DNA of 64,000 nucleotides from Chryseobacterium sp. YIM B08800 (GCF_026163565.1 NZ_JAPDKN010000027.1:33049-97048); one strand, 5' to 3'; positions 45,974 through 54,555 are shown, counted from the first letter of the stretch. Notes: generated by a model from the sequence alone, not told the origin. Translations and numbers: made by a program.

Positions 45974-46429
45974 ATGAAAAAGCTTCTTCTCTTTTCTCTT
46001 TTTATCATCCTATTTCTTAATAGTTGCGGTACTACCAATCAGAACACAAGACAACCTATACGAAGACCTTTTCCAACAGCTTCAAATACCGGAACCAAAA
46101 ATAGTTCTGCCGCACAAACCGAAAGAGAATATCAGGCTTTATTAAAGACCTACAAACCAGAAACTGCAGACGTTTTAAACAGCCTGCTGAATGATTCTTC
46201 AAACAGCCCAAATGTTTCTATTTCCGTGGAAAATAAGTCGAACTGCAATATGGTTTTAACAATTAGTGGTAAAAATTATTTCAAAAAAATTCCGATTGCA
46301 TCTAATAAAATCGGGTCTGTAATGGTTCCAAAAAATCAGAATTACAATTTATCGGGGATGCTTTGCAATTCGGTTTATGAGAAAACAAAATACGTTACCA
46401 ATTCTTTCAGTATAAAATTATCAAACTAA
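45974..46429 (+). CDS. small lipoprotein, DUF6759-type domain only
   Basis: A 151-residue protein with a lipoprotein signal (lipobox LNSC, Cys18), a short Ser/Thr/Asn-rich linker, and the C-terminal domain 'VLNSLLNDSSNSPNVSISVENKSNCNMVLTISGKNYFKKIP' to 'GMLCNSVYE', including both conserved cysteines. Unlike its neighbours at 44335 and 46515 it lacks the 'LKS.NI.EI' N-terminal segment, so it is a single-domain form. Periplasm-facing or outer-membrane location expected; role unknown. Confidence 0.68.
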   Translation: MKKLLLFSLFIILFLNSCGTTNQNTRQPIRRPFPTASNTGTKNSSAAQTEREYQALLKTYKPETADVLNSLLNDSSNSPNVSISVENKSNCNMVLTISGKNYFKKIPIASNKIGSVMVPKNQNYNLSGMLCNSVYEKTKYVTNSFSIKLSN

Positions 46430-46452
46430 ATAGTTTTTAGTCTTAATTTGAT

Positions 46453-46460
46453 TAAATTTG
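46453..46460 (+). promoter_or_regulatory. -7 element of the lipoprotein gene at 46515
   Basis: TAAATTTG, 54 bp before the ATG at 46515. Confidence 0.5.
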
Positions 46461-46514
46461 TAATCGGCAAAACTTCCGGATAGTATTCGGAAAAAATAAA
46501 AAAAACACAATTTG

Positions 46515-47237
46515 ATGAAGAAAAAAACACTTACATTTTTCTTCTTCGGTCTCATTCTTTCATCTTGTGCAAGTAATACGGTTGACAAAGTTGACGTTCT
46601 TAAAAGTACAAATATTAGTGAGATTGAAGAATATCTTGGGAAAGCACATCCCGAAGATCCTAAAACAAGAATTCTAAAACAGCGTATCATTGCATTAAAA
46701 AATGCTGAATGGACGAAAGGCGCAAAAAATGCAAAACCAATGGAAGCTAGACCTGTTTTCGTTGAATTACCCAATCAATTAACCAATAAAAGAAATTCTG
46801 AAGCCAATTTACAGGTTTTTAAAAAACTAATGTCTGAAACTTCGGAAGAACATAGAGAGAAGACCAAAAAGCTTCTGAATAATATGTTTAATGAAGATAT
46901 TACTCACAATGAAGCCATTCTTCTGCTTAAAAATAATTCAGACTGTAATTTGATTTTAGAAATATCGGGAAAGAAATTTTACAATCTTGCCGTTCCGGCG
47001 AAAGGTGAAAATTTTATCGTTTTGAATAAAGATACCTATACTTTCTCTGGAAATGTTTGCGATGTAAAATATCAAAGCTCAAAAGAGATTAACAAAAGTC
47101 TGGTTATTGTTTTGCAAAATCCAGGATTTAAACCTGTACCCGAAAAAGATTTGATCGCAGAAAATAGTCTCAATAAAGATCCTGAAAGGGAAAAACCTAA
47201 ACAAAATATTACCTCTAAAAGAAAGAAGAAAAAATAA
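46515..47237 (+). CDS. lipoprotein with DUF6759-type domain
   Basis: A 240-residue lipoprotein (lipobox LSSC, Cys18) with both family segments: 'LKSTNISEIEEYLGKAHPEDPKTRILKQRI' after the anchor and 'LLNNMFNEDITHNEAILLLKNNSDCNLILEISGKKFYNLAVP' to 'GNVCDVKYQSSKE' at about 140-205. The C-terminal 30 residues are a lysine-rich tail ending SKRKKKK. A TTG one codon upstream is open, but ATG 46515 is the natural start. It converges with rpsB across a shared terminator and is in inverted orientation to the related gene at 27643. Confidence 0.7.
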   Translation: MKKKTLTFFFFGLILSSCASNTVDKVDVLKSTNISEIEEYLGKAHPEDPKTRILKQRIIALKNAEWTKGAKNAKPMEARPVFVELPNQLTNKRNSEANLQVFKKLMSETSEEHREKTKKLLNNMFNEDITHNEAILLLKNNSDCNLILEISGKKFYNLAVPAKGENFIVLNKDTYTFSGNVCDVKYQSSKEINKSLVIVLQNPGFKPVPEKDLIAENSLNKDPEREKPKQNITSKRKKKK

Positions 47238-47257
47238 CAGTTAAGTTATAACAAACA

Positions 47258-47285
47258 AAAACCGCTGAGTAAATTCAGCGGTTTT
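47258..47285. terminator. bidirectional terminator between the lipoprotein gene and rpsB
   Basis: Perfect AAAACCGCTGA / TCAGCGGTTTT stem, A-run on one side and T-run on the other, serving both convergent genes. Confidence 0.85.
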
Positions 47286-47310
47286 ATTATTTTTAAAGAT
47301 AGTCTTCAGA

Positions 47311-48075
47311 TTATTCAGCAGAATCGAAATCTGCATCTTTATCAGCAGAAACTACTTCTCCTTCTTCTTTAGATTTTTCTTTATCAGCTTTTCTCTGAGA
47401 CTGACCGTCTTTGATAGATTCTGAAACAACGCTCAAGATCATATCGATAGACTTAGAAGCATCATCGTTTCCTGGGATAACGAAGTCAACTTTTCTAGGG
47501 TCAGAGTTAGTATCAACAATACCGAAAACTGGAATACCTAATTTCTTAGCTTCAGTTACAGCGATGTGTTCTCTCATGATATCTACAACGAAGATCGCAG
47601 AAGGAAGACGCACCATGTCAGAGATAGAACCTAAGTTTTTCTCTAAGTTAGCTCTTTGTCTGTCTACTTGTAATCTTTCTTTTTTAGATAAAGTTTCGAA
47701 CGTACCGTCTTTTTTCATTTTGTCGATAGAGTTCATTTTCTTTACAGCTTTTCTGATTGTAACGAAATTCGTTAACATACCTCCCGGCCATCTTTCTGTA
47801 ATATAAGGCATATTAAGTTCAGCAGCGTGCTTAGCAACTACTTCTTTCGCTTGCTTTTTAGTAGCTACGAAAAGAACTTTTTTACCTGCAGAAGTTAATT
47901 TTTCTAAAGCGCTGCACGCTTCATCCAATTTAACAGCTGTTTTATGTAAGTCTACAATGTGAATACCATTTTTCTCCATAAAAATGTATGGAGCCATATT
48001 TGGATTCCACTTTCTAGTCATGTGACCGAAGTGTACACCAGCCTCTAGAAGGTCTTTTACATTTGCTTTTGCCAT
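47311..48075 (-). CDS. rpsB: 30S ribosomal protein S2
   Basis: A 254-residue protein with the S2 signatures 'LLEAGVHFGHMTRKWNPNMAPYIF', 'TKKQAKEVVAKHA', 'YITERWPGGMLTNF' and 'GIVDTNSDPRKVDFVIPGNDDASKSI'. The C-terminal 25 residues are a highly charged, acidic extension (EEGEVVSADKDADFDSAE) typical of Flavobacteriia. It is the third gene of rplM-rpsI-rpsB and is the last, because tsf is not present downstream. A 185-bp gap with a heptad-periodic element separates it from rpsI. Confidence 0.97.
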   Translation of the reverse strand: MAKANVKDLLEAGVHFGHMTRKWNPNMAPYIFMEKNGIHIVDLHKTAVKLDEACSALEKLTSAGKKVLFVATKKQAKEVVAKHAAELNMPYITERWPGGMLTNFVTIRKAVKKMNSIDKMKKDGTFETLSKKERLQVDRQRANLEKNLGSISDMVRLPSAIFVVDIMREHIAVTEAKKLGIPVFGIVDTNSDPRKVDFVIPGNDDASKSIDMILSVVSESIKDGQSQRKADKEKSKEEGEVVSADKDADFDSAE

Positions 48076-48185
48076 GTTTTCTGTTTTTGTTAGTTTACTT
48101 TCCGTTTCTTAAACAATCAACAACTTCTTTAGATGGGAGAAGCGTTTGGATGCTAAACGTAACGGGCAATTTTAAATTTAGATTA

Positions 48186-48255
48186 ATAGATTTCAGATAT
48201 AAGATACCAGACAAGAAAAAGTCTGAGATCTGACATCTCCAATCTGATGTCTGAA
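48186..48255. repeat. heptad-periodic inverted element (element E) between rpsI and rpsB
   Basis: The plus strand divides cleanly into 7-bp words AGATTTC, AGATATA, AGATACC, AGACAAG, AAAAAGT, CTGAGAT, CTGACAT, CTCCAAT, CTGATGT, CTGAAAA. The first half has AGAT at every seventh base; the second half has CTGA/CTNNNAT in the same register and is its rough reverse complement. Read on the coding strand it is TCAGAnn repeated. It lies 5 bp after the rpsI stop within the ribosomal operon. Confidence 0.7.
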
Positions 48256-48260
48256 AAAAA

Positions 48261-48647
48261 TTAACGTTTTGAGAACTGGAATCTCTTTCTTGCTTTTTTC
48301 TGACCTGGTTTCTTTCTTTCTACCATTCTTGCATCTCTTGTAAGTAAACCTGCAGGCTTCAATGCTAATCTGAACTCAGCGTTGATCTCGCAAAGTGCTC
48401 TAGAAATACCTAATCTGATAGCTTCTGCCTGACCTGTATTACCACCACCGAAAACATTTACGGTAACGTCGTACTGACCAACAGTTTCAGAAAGGATAAA
48501 CGGCTGGTTTAATTTGTAAACCATCACGTCTGTAGAGAAATAAGTTGCAGCATCTTTACCGTTTACTGTAATGTTACCAGTTCCTGGCTTTACATAAACT
48601 CTCGCTACAGAAGTTTTTCTTCTTCCGATTTTGTGAACTATAGACAT
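48261..48647 (-). CDS. rpsI: 30S ribosomal protein S9
   Basis: A 128-residue protein: '[28 protein letters not shown]' at the start, '[22 protein letters not shown]' in the middle, and the conserved C-terminus '[28 protein letters not shown]' ending in the S9 tail that reaches the P-site tRNA. It follows rplM after 6 bp, the universal L13-S9 pair. Confidence 0.97.
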   Translation of the reverse strand: MSIVHKIGRRKTSVARVYVKPGTGNITVNGKDAATYFSTDVMVYKLNQPFILSETVGQYDVTVNVFGGGNTGQAEAIRLGISRALCEINAEFRLALKPAGLLTRDARMVERKKPGQKKARKRFQFSKR

Positions 48648-48653
48648 AATTAA

Positions 48654-49109
48654 TTATTTAAATTCGTTAACATTAATTGTTTTAGGCTGTTGAGCTTCAT
48701 GCTTGTGCTCTGTTCCTTCATATAAATAAAGGTTTTTAAGCAATGCAGATCCTAATCTGTTTTTTGGAAGCATACCTTTTACAGATTTTTCCAATACTTT
48801 TAAAGAATCTTTTTTCTGAAGTTCAAGAGCTGTCATAGACTTCTGTCCACCAGGATAACCTGTATGCCAGATGTAAGTCTTATCGTTCCACTTGTTTCCT
48901 GAAAGAGTAACTTTCCCAGCATTCAAAACAATAACATTATCACCACAATCTACGTGAGGTGTAAAGTTTGCTTTGTGCTTACCTCTCAAAATCTTTGCAA
49001 CCGTAGAAGCTAGTCTTCCTAACGGCTGTCCTTCAGCGTCTACCACAACCCATTCTTTATTAGCAGTAGCTTTGTTCGCTGAAACAGTTTTGTAACTTAA
49101 TGTATTCAC
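48654..49109 (-). CDS. rplM: 50S ribosomal protein L13
   Basis: A 151-residue protein with 'WVVVDAEGQPLGRLASTVAKILRGKHKANFTPHVDCGDNVIVLNA', 'KTYIWHTGYPGG', and 'VKGMLPKNRLGSALLKNLYLYEG', all L13 hallmarks. It is the first gene of the rplM-rpsI-rpsB operon, with a perfect TACCTTTG -7 element 47-54 bp upstream. Confidence 0.97.
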   Translation of the reverse strand: MNTLSYKTVSANKATANKEWVVVDAEGQPLGRLASTVAKILRGKHKANFTPHVDCGDNVIVLNAGKVTLSGNKWNDKTYIWHTGYPGGQKSMTALELQKKDSLKVLEKSVKGMLPKNRLGSALLKNLYLYEGTEHKHEAQQPKTINVNEFK

Positions 49110-49155
49110 ACGTTTTAGTTAAAGATTAAACATAATTTACCCCTAAAAGGGTGTG

Positions 49156-49163
49156 CAAAGGTA
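49156..49163 (-). promoter_or_regulatory. rplM-rpsI-rpsB promoter -7 element
   Basis: The minus strand reads TACCTTTG. The transcribed leader to the rplM ATG is about 40 nt and contains a CCCCTAAAAGGGG-like short palindrome. Confidence 0.6.
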
Positions 49164-49211
49164 CAAATATTTTTCTAATCTGAAAATATATTTTAAATTA
49201 AAGTAAAAACA

Positions 49212-49295
49212 ATGACATTTAATAAGTTAGCAATTTTCGGAAACGATCAAAAAAACATTGCTTATAAATTGAAAGAAAGATTTAATCTTAAATAA
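49212..49295 (+). CDS. possible 27-residue ORF, or fragment of a lost gene
   Basis: ATG 49212 opens a 27-codon frame (MTFNKLAIFGNDQKNIAYKL... ending FNLK and TAA). The 'KLAIFGND.K' start resembles the first strand of a Rossmann-like or NAD-kinase-type protein, so it could be the leftover 5' end of a decayed gene rather than a functional peptide. No -7 element or ribosome-binding site was recognised in front. Confidence 0.2.
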   Translation: MTFNKLAIFGNDQKNIAYKLKERFNLK

Positions 49296-49326
49296 ATCGA
49301 GAAATCAATAAATATTTTTGTTCAAA

Positions 49327-49659
49327 TTAATTACGTAGTGATTTACTTCCTCTGAAACTTGCAAATAAATAATAAGCCACAAAAACTGTCGAAAACTTAA
49401 TAATAGAAGGAATTGCCAATTCTAAATTAAAAATAAGAGCTCCAACTGCAACCAGAAGCGCCATCGCACCGAAAGACAATCCCATTTTTTGGAAAAGAGA
49501 AAACTTCACATCATCTAAAAAATAAGCTAAACCCCACGCAAGACCGAAAGCAATAGCATAATAAAGCTCTAAACCAAGATCTTTGGTTTCCATAAACAAA
49601 TAGTTGAACATAAAAATAATTCCGGTTCCTACTATAAAATAAATCAGCGCTCTTTTCAT
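49327..49659 (-). CDS. small integral membrane protein, unknown function
   Basis: A 110-residue protein with four predicted transmembrane helices ('ALIYFIVGTGIIFMFNYLF', 'LYYAIAFGLAWGLAYFL', 'MGLSFGAMALLVAVGALIF', 'IIKFSTVFVAYYLFASF') and a basic C-terminus. No family recognised. An upstream in-frame TTG at 49701 would add 14 residues, but a TATTTTTG -7 element (49683-49676) lies inside that stretch, so ATG 49659 is chosen. It is divergent from the IcmF gene; the 277-bp gap between them holds only the two promoters as recognisable signals. Confidence 0.7.
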   Translation of the reverse strand: MKRALIYFIVGTGIIFMFNYLFMETKDLGLELYYAIAFGLAWGLAYFLDDVKFSLFQKMGLSFGAMALLVAVGALIFNLELAIPSIIKFSTVFVAYYLFASFRGSKSLRN

Positions 49660-49675
49660 ACCATAATATATAGTG

Positions 49676-49683
49676 CAAAAATA
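49676..49683 (-). promoter_or_regulatory. -7 element of the small membrane protein gene
   Basis: TATTTTTG on the minus strand, 16 bp before ATG 49659; it fixes the start choice. Confidence 0.55.
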
Positions 49684-49903
49684 AAGAATTAAATTTTGCA
49701 ATCATTTTAAACATATCGATTACGCTTATATTTATTTTAAAACACATATTTTAATAAAACATTTGAACCCAATATTTAATCTATAAATATCTAAACAACA
49801 GAACGAATGTTTGTTAAGTTGAAAAAAAGCACTTCACAACAAACACGCCAACTACTTAAAAATCAATACCTTAATCATAGATTATCGGTTTTTAATTTAT
49901 TGT

Positions 49904-49911
49904 TATATTTG
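49904..49911 (+). promoter_or_regulatory. -7 element of the icmF-type gene
   Basis: TATATTTG, 25 bp before the ATG at 49937. Confidence 0.5.
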
Positions 49912-49936
49912 GAATTCAGAAATTTCTAGATTTTTT

Positions 49937-52900
49937 ATGGAAACCCAAAAATATACTCCAACAAATAAAGTAAGAATTGTAACCGCAGCATCGTTATTCG
50001 ACGGGCACGATGCAGCCATCAATATTATGCGCCGTGTGATTCAGGGAACGGGATGCGAAGTCATTCACCTTGGTCACGACAAATCTGCAGAAGAAGTTGT
50101 AAATACAGCGATTCAGGAAGATGCCAACGCAATTGCTCTAACATCTTATCAAGGTGGTCACAACGAATATTTTAAATATATTTATGACCTTTTAAGAGAG
50201 AAAAACTCACCACAAATCAAGATTTTTGGTGGCGGTGGCGGTGTAATTCTGCCTGAAGAAATCGAAGACATTATGTCTTACGGAATCGACAGAATTTATT
50301 CTCCAGACGACGGTCGTGAACTTGGTCTTCAGGGAATGATCGATGATTTGGTAAAAAGATCAGACTTCGCAACAGGAAAAGAAGTAACTGCAGAAGATTT
50401 AGATTCAATTAGTTTTGAAAATTCTACAAGCATTGCTAAAATTATTTCTGCTGTTGAAAACTTTTCAGAAGAAAAACCGGATTTAGTAAAAGCGATTGAC
50501 GAAAGATCAAAAGACTTAAATATTCCAATCATCGGTATTACAGGTACAGGTGGAGCGGGAAAATCTTCTTTGACAGACGAATTGGTAAGACGTTTCATCC
50601 GTTCAAATCCAGATAAAAAAATTGCGATCATTTCAATTGACCCTTCGAAAAAGAAAACAGGAGGTGCGCTTTTGGGCGACAGAATTCGTATGAATGCGAT
50701 CAACGATCCGCGAGTTTATATGCGTTCAATGGCAACGAGAGAAAACAACGTTTCTGTTTCTCCATTTATCCATTCAGCTTTGAATGTTTTAAAATTAGCT
50801 CATCCAGATGTAATTATTTTGGAAACTTCGGGTATCGGACAATCTGGTTCGGAAGTTTCAGATTTTGCAGATGTTTCAATGTATGTAATGACTCCTGAAT
50901 ATGGAGCTTCCACTCAGTTGGAAAAAATTGATATGTTGGATTACGCAGATTTAGTTGCTTTAAACAAATCTGACAAAAGAGGAGCTCTTGATGCACTTCA
51001 AGCCGTTAGAAAACAGTTCCAGAGAAACCATTTGTTATGGGAAAGTCCGTTGGATGATATGCCGGTTTATGCTACAAAAGCATCTCAGTTCAACGATCAC
51101 GGAACGACAGAATTATATAACAGATTAATTTCAAAAGTAAACGATAAGTTTTCAGGTTTAAATCTGCAAGGATTTGTTGAACAGGAAATTACCGACGAAG
51201 TAACGATCATTCCACCAAAAAGAGTGCGTTACCTTTCTGAAATTGTTGAAAACAACAGACAATACGATGCTAATATTGAAAAACAGGCTGAATTAGCAAG
51301 AAAAATGTATCATATTGAAGGGGTAAGAAATTTCCTTTCCAATGAAACTTTAGATGCCGAATATCAAAAAGCCGAAAAAGAACTTCAACAGGAAAATATC
51401 GACTTTCTAAAAACTTGGGATGATACGAAAAAAGCCTTCCACGCTGAGTTTTATTCATACTTTGTAAGAGGAAAAGAAATTAAAGTGGAAACCTCAACAG
51501 AATCTTTATCACATTTAAGAATTCCAAAAATTGCTTTACCAAAATACAATGATTGGGGTGATTTGATTAAATGGAAAGGTCAGGAAAATCTTCCGGGAGG
51601 ATTCCCTTACACAGCCGGAATTTATCCTTTCAAAAGAACTGGTGAAGATCCAACAAGAATGTTTGCCGGAGAAGGTGGTCCTGAAAGAACCAATAGAAGA
51701 TTCCACTACGTTTCTGCGGAAATGGACGCAAAACGTTTATCTACAGCGTTTGACTCTGTAACTTTATACGGACAAGACCCTGCTTTACCACCAGATATTT
51801 ATGGTAAAATCGGAAATGCGGGAGTTTCAATCGCAACATTAGATGATGCAAAAAAATTGTATTCCGGATTTGATTTGGTGAATGCAATGACTTCAGTTTC
51901 AATGACGATCAACGGGCCTGCGCCAATGTTGTTGGCTTTCTTTATGAATGCTGCCATCGACCAAAATGTTGAAAAATATATTGCTGAACATAAACTTGAA
52001 GCAAATGTTGAAAAAGCTTTAAAAACAAAATTTGACGATAAAGGTTTAGAAAGACCAAAATATAACGGAGAATTGCCTCCATCAAACAATGGTTTAGGTC
52101 TAAAATTATTAGGACTTACCGGAGACGAAGTAATTCCTGCGGAAGCTTATGCTGAAATTAAGGCTAAAACGATTGCGACCGTTCGTGGAACTGTTCAGGC
52201 AGATATTTTAAAAGAAGACCAGGCTCAAAATACTTGTATTTTCTCAACTGAATTTGCGTTGAGATTGATGGGTGACGTTCAGGAATATTTTATTACAGAA
52301 AAAGTGAGAAACTTCTACTCTGTTTCTATTTCAGGATATCACATTGCAGAAGCAGGTGCAAATCCGGTTTCTCAGCTGGCGTTTACGTTAGCAAATGGTT
52401 TCACGTATGTTGAATATTATTTGTCAAGAGGAATGAACATCAATGATTTTGCACCGAATTTATCTTTCTTCTTCTCCAACGGAATCGACCCTGAATATTC
52501 AGTGATCGGACGTGTAGCAAGAAGGATCTGGGCAAAAGCGATGAAATTGAAATATGGAGCCGACGAAAGAAGCCAGATGTTGAAATATCACATCCAAACT
52601 TCAGGACGTTCGCTTCACGCTCAGGAAATTGATTTCAACGACATCAGAACAACTTTACAGGCGCTTTACGCAATTTATGACAACTGTAATTCACTTCACA
52701 CGAATGCTTACGACGAGGCAATTACAACTCCGACTGAACAGTCTGTAAGAAGAGCGATGGCGATCCAATTAATTATTAATAAAGAATTAGGTTTAGCGAA
52801 AAACGAAAATCCGCTTCAAGGTTCATTTATTATTGAAGAATTGACTGATTTGGTGGAAGAAGCTGTTTATGCAGAATTCGACAGAATCACGGAAAGAGGT

Positions 52901-53284
52901 GGCGTTTTAGGTGCAATGGAAACCATGTACCAACGTTCAAAAATTCAGGAAGAATCAATGCATTACGAATGGTTGAAGCACACTGGAGAATATCCAATTA
53001 TCGGCGTAAATACGTTCCTTGGAAAAGACGGTTCGCCAACGGTTCGTCCGGGAGAAGTTATCCGTTCGACTGAGGAAGAAAAACAATTCCAAATCGAAAT
53101 GCTTCATAATTTCCAGAATTCTAATGAAGATAAATCTGAAGAAGCTTTAAAAACTTTGCAACATGCAGCCATCAACCAGCAAAACTTATTTGCCGTAATG
53201 ATGGATGCCGTAAAATATTGTTCTCTAGGGCAGATTACCAACGCTTTGTTTGAAGTGGGCGGTAAGTACAGAAGAAATATGTAG
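49937..53284 (+). CDS. icmF: fused adenosylcobalamin-dependent acyl-CoA mutase (IcmF type)
   Basis: An 1115-residue three-part enzyme. Residues about 12-140 are the B12-binding domain with the cobalt-ligating His24 in 'SLFDGHDAA'. About 190-440 is a MeaB/ArgK-like G-protein chaperone with Walker A GTGGAGKS (203-210) and '[13 protein letters not shown]'. The rest is the mutase TIM barrel ('[32 protein letters not shown]', '[20 protein letters not shown]', 'LHTNAYDEA'). The B12-G-protein-mutase order is specific to IcmF, which interconverts isobutyryl-CoA and butyryl-CoA and can act on pivalyl- or isovaleryl-CoA. Methylmalonyl-CoA mutase is the common mis-annotation. Confidence 0.92.
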   Translation: METQKYTPTNKVRIVTAASLFDGHDAAINIMRRVIQGTGCEVIHLGHDKSAEEVVNTAIQEDANAIALTSYQGGHNEYFKYIYDLLREKNSPQIKIFGGGGGVILPEEIEDIMSYGIDRIYSPDDGRELGLQGMIDDLVKRSDFATGKEVTAEDLDSISFENSTSIAKIISAVENFSEEKPDLVKAIDERSKDLNIPIIGITGTGGAGKSSLTDELVRRFIRSNPDKKIAIISIDPSKKKTGGALLGDRIRMNAINDPRVYMRSMATRENNVSVSPFIHSALNVLKLAHPDVIILETSGIGQSGSEVSDFADVSMYVMTPEYGASTQLEKIDMLDYADLVALNKSDKRGALDALQAVRKQFQRNHLLWESPLDDMPVYATKASQFNDHGTTELYNRLISKVNDKFSGLNLQGFVEQEITDEVTIIPPKRVRYLSEIVENNRQYDANIEKQAELARKMYHIEGVRNFLSNETLDAEYQKAEKELQQENIDFLKTWDDTKKAFHAEFYSYFVRGKEIKVETSTESLSHLRIPKIALPKYNDWGDLIKWKGQENLPGGFPYTAGIYPFKRTGEDPTRMFAGEGGPERTNRRFHYVSAEMDAKRLSTAFDSVTLYGQDPALPPDIYGKIGNAGVSIATLDDAKKLYSGFDLVNAMTSVSMTINGPAPMLLAFFMNAAIDQNVEKYIAEHKLEANVEKALKTKFDDKGLERPKYNGELPPSNNGLGLKLLGLTGDEVIPAEAYAEIKAKTIATVRGTVQADILKEDQAQNTCIFSTEFALRLMGDVQEYFITEKVRNFYSVSISGYHIAEAGANPVSQLAFTLANGFTYVEYYLSRGMNINDFAPNLSFFFSNGIDPEYSVIGRVARRIWAKAMKLKYGADERSQMLKYHIQTSGRSLHAQEIDFNDIRTTLQALYAIYDNCNSLHTNAYDEAITTPTEQSVRRAMAIQLIINKELGLAKNENPLQGSFIIEELTDLVEEAVYAEFDRITERGGVLGAMETMYQRSKIQEESMHYEWLKHTGEYPIIGVNTFLGKDGSPTVRPGEVIRSTEEEKQFQIEMLHNFQNSNEDKSEEALKTLQHAAINQQNLFAVMMDAVKYCSLGQITNALFEVGGKYRRNM

Positions 53285-53301
53285 TCCGACCCGTGTCGGG
53301 C
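53285..53301 (+). repeat. GC-rich short hairpin after icmF
   Basis: TCCGACCCGTGTCGGGC starts immediately after the TAG. It forms a 5-bp CCGAC/GTCGG stem. It is much richer in GC than its surroundings and lies separately from the true terminator 40 bp further on, so it looks like an inserted dispersed repeat. Confidence 0.5.
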
Positions 53302-53342
53302 AGACAATTATTGACTACTAACTGTTTTAATAATTATAAAGT

Positions 53343-53373
53343 AAACCTCAAGGAATTTTCTTTGAGGTTTTTT
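53343..53373 (+). terminator. icmF intrinsic terminator
   Basis: AAACCTCAAGG / TCTTTGAGGTTT stem with TTTTTT. Confidence 0.8.
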
Positions 53374-53403
53374 GTACTTTTACTTTCAAGAAAAATATTA
53401 ACA

Positions 53404-53601
53404 ATGAAAAGTTTTATCAGAACAATTTCAACAATTTATTTAATGGTATCTGTCGTCTCGTGTAAATCTTATCCGATGGAGCCTCCTCAAAAAAGCGATG
53501 TCGATAGAAATTCTGAAGAACTTCAAAAAAGACAAGCTGCGGAACGTGAAAAAACAGAGGCTAGTCATCTAAATAATTATGGAAAACCATCAAGCAAATA
53601 G
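53404..53601 (+). CDS. small lipoprotein, unknown function
   Basis: A 65-residue protein with a signal sequence and lipobox VVSC (Cys20), followed by a short hydrophilic, charged mature part (KSYPMEPPQKSDVDRN..., QKRQAAEREKTEAS) with helical character. No family recognised. The longer open frame starting at 53293 runs through the icmF terminator and is rejected. Similar tiny lipoproteins are common in Flavobacteriia envelopes. Confidence 0.6.
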   Translation: MKSFIRTISTIYLMVSVVSCKSYPMEPPQKSDVDRNSEELQKRQAAEREKTEASHLNNYGKPSSK

Positions 53602-53684
53602 CTTAATTTAAGCTTTGTCACTACAGAAAATTTTCAATTTTTTTTTTTGAGTTTTTTTGTAATTTAGATTTAAATAAAACTTTA

Positions 53685-54554
53685 ATGATGAATATAATAC
53701 AAATAGAAACCCCTTGTGAAGAAAATTGGGATAATATGCATGATATTCCCGAAGGAAAATTTTGTGATTTATGCTCAAAAAAGGTATTGGATTTGACTCA
53801 AAAGACAGATGATGAAATTTCTCAGCTTTTAGATGCATCGAATGGAAAGATTTGTGGTAAAATTTTCAGGCATCAATCAAATAGACATATTGTGAGTTCC
53901 GAAAAAATTGTCATTGATTACGAACAAAGAAAGGGATATTCTCGTCTTGTTGCAGGATTGGCAATTGCTGCAAGCTTAACAGGAATTCAAACTCATGCTG
54001 CAAATTTTGAAAAGCCTTCAATTCAAATCTCAGAAAATAAAGATTCTGGAGAAAAAGATTTAGATAAAGAAAAAATATCTGATAACGATTTTATTATTTC
54101 GGGAAGGCTTATTAACTCTGACACGGGTAAACCCTTACCAAATGTTGAAGTTACTTTCATTACAATAGAAAAAATTTTCAAAGTTAAAACCGATCAAAAT
54201 GGAACATATAGAATGACTGTGCCTGATTTCCATATTCGCAAAAACAACAATGTTTTACACTTTGATTTTGGTGGTTATAATGATAAAGATTATATTCTTA
54301 CGAAGGAAGAATTAAAGAATAAAGAGTTTTCTTTTGAAAGTTCTGAAATTAATGAAATGGTATTTGTAACAGGAGGCATTTCTTCCAGAAAACTCGAACC
54401 TACATTATTTTTAGATGGCAATGAGATTGAGGAAGAAGAATTATATAAATTAGGCATAGAAAATTATAAATCATTTCATTTTTCTGGAAAAACTGCACAA
54501 GCTTTATACAAAGATGTTTCAAAAGACGGTTTATATTTGTTCTATTCAAAATAA
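53685..54554 (+). CDS. Cys-rich domain plus transmembrane helix plus CarboxypepD_reg-like domain protein
   Basis: A 289-residue protein in three parts. Residues 1-62 contain a cysteine cluster ('PCEENW', 'FCDLCSKKVLDLTQKTDDEI', 'GKICGKI') that looks like a metal-binding knuckle; similar N-termini occur in other Bacteroidota carboxypeptidase-regulatory-like proteins. Residues about 85-106 ('YSRLVAGLAIAASLTGIQTHA') are a single hydrophobic segment. Residues about 130-215 are a beta-sandwich of the CarboxypepD_reg type ('FIISGRLINSDTGKPLPNVEVTF'). A one-pass inner-membrane layout with the Cys cluster inside is implied. Either of two adjacent Met codons may start it. It is followed after 1 bp by the Dph6-like gene. 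Confidence 0.65.
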   Translation: MMNIIQIETPCEENWDNMHDIPEGKFCDLCSKKVLDLTQKTDDEISQLLDASNGKICGKIFRHQSNRHIVSSEKIVIDYEQRKGYSRLVAGLAIAASLTGIQTHAANFEKPSIQISENKDSGEKDLDKEKISDNDFIISGRLINSDTGKPLPNVEVTFITIEKIFKVKTDQNGTYRMTVPDFHIRKNNNVLHFDFGGYNDKDYILTKEELKNKEFSFESSEINEMVFVTGGISSRKLEPTLFLDGNEIEEEELYKLGIENYKSFHFSGKTAQALYKDVSKDGLYLFYSK

Positions 54555-54555
54555 C

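Noticed and set aside
49937..53284. Annotating the gene as plain methylmalonyl-CoA mutase
   Set aside because: The fused G-protein chaperone and the domain order are those of IcmF.
53636..53660. T-rich run as intrinsic terminator of the small lipoprotein gene
   Set aside because: No stable stem precedes the T-run.
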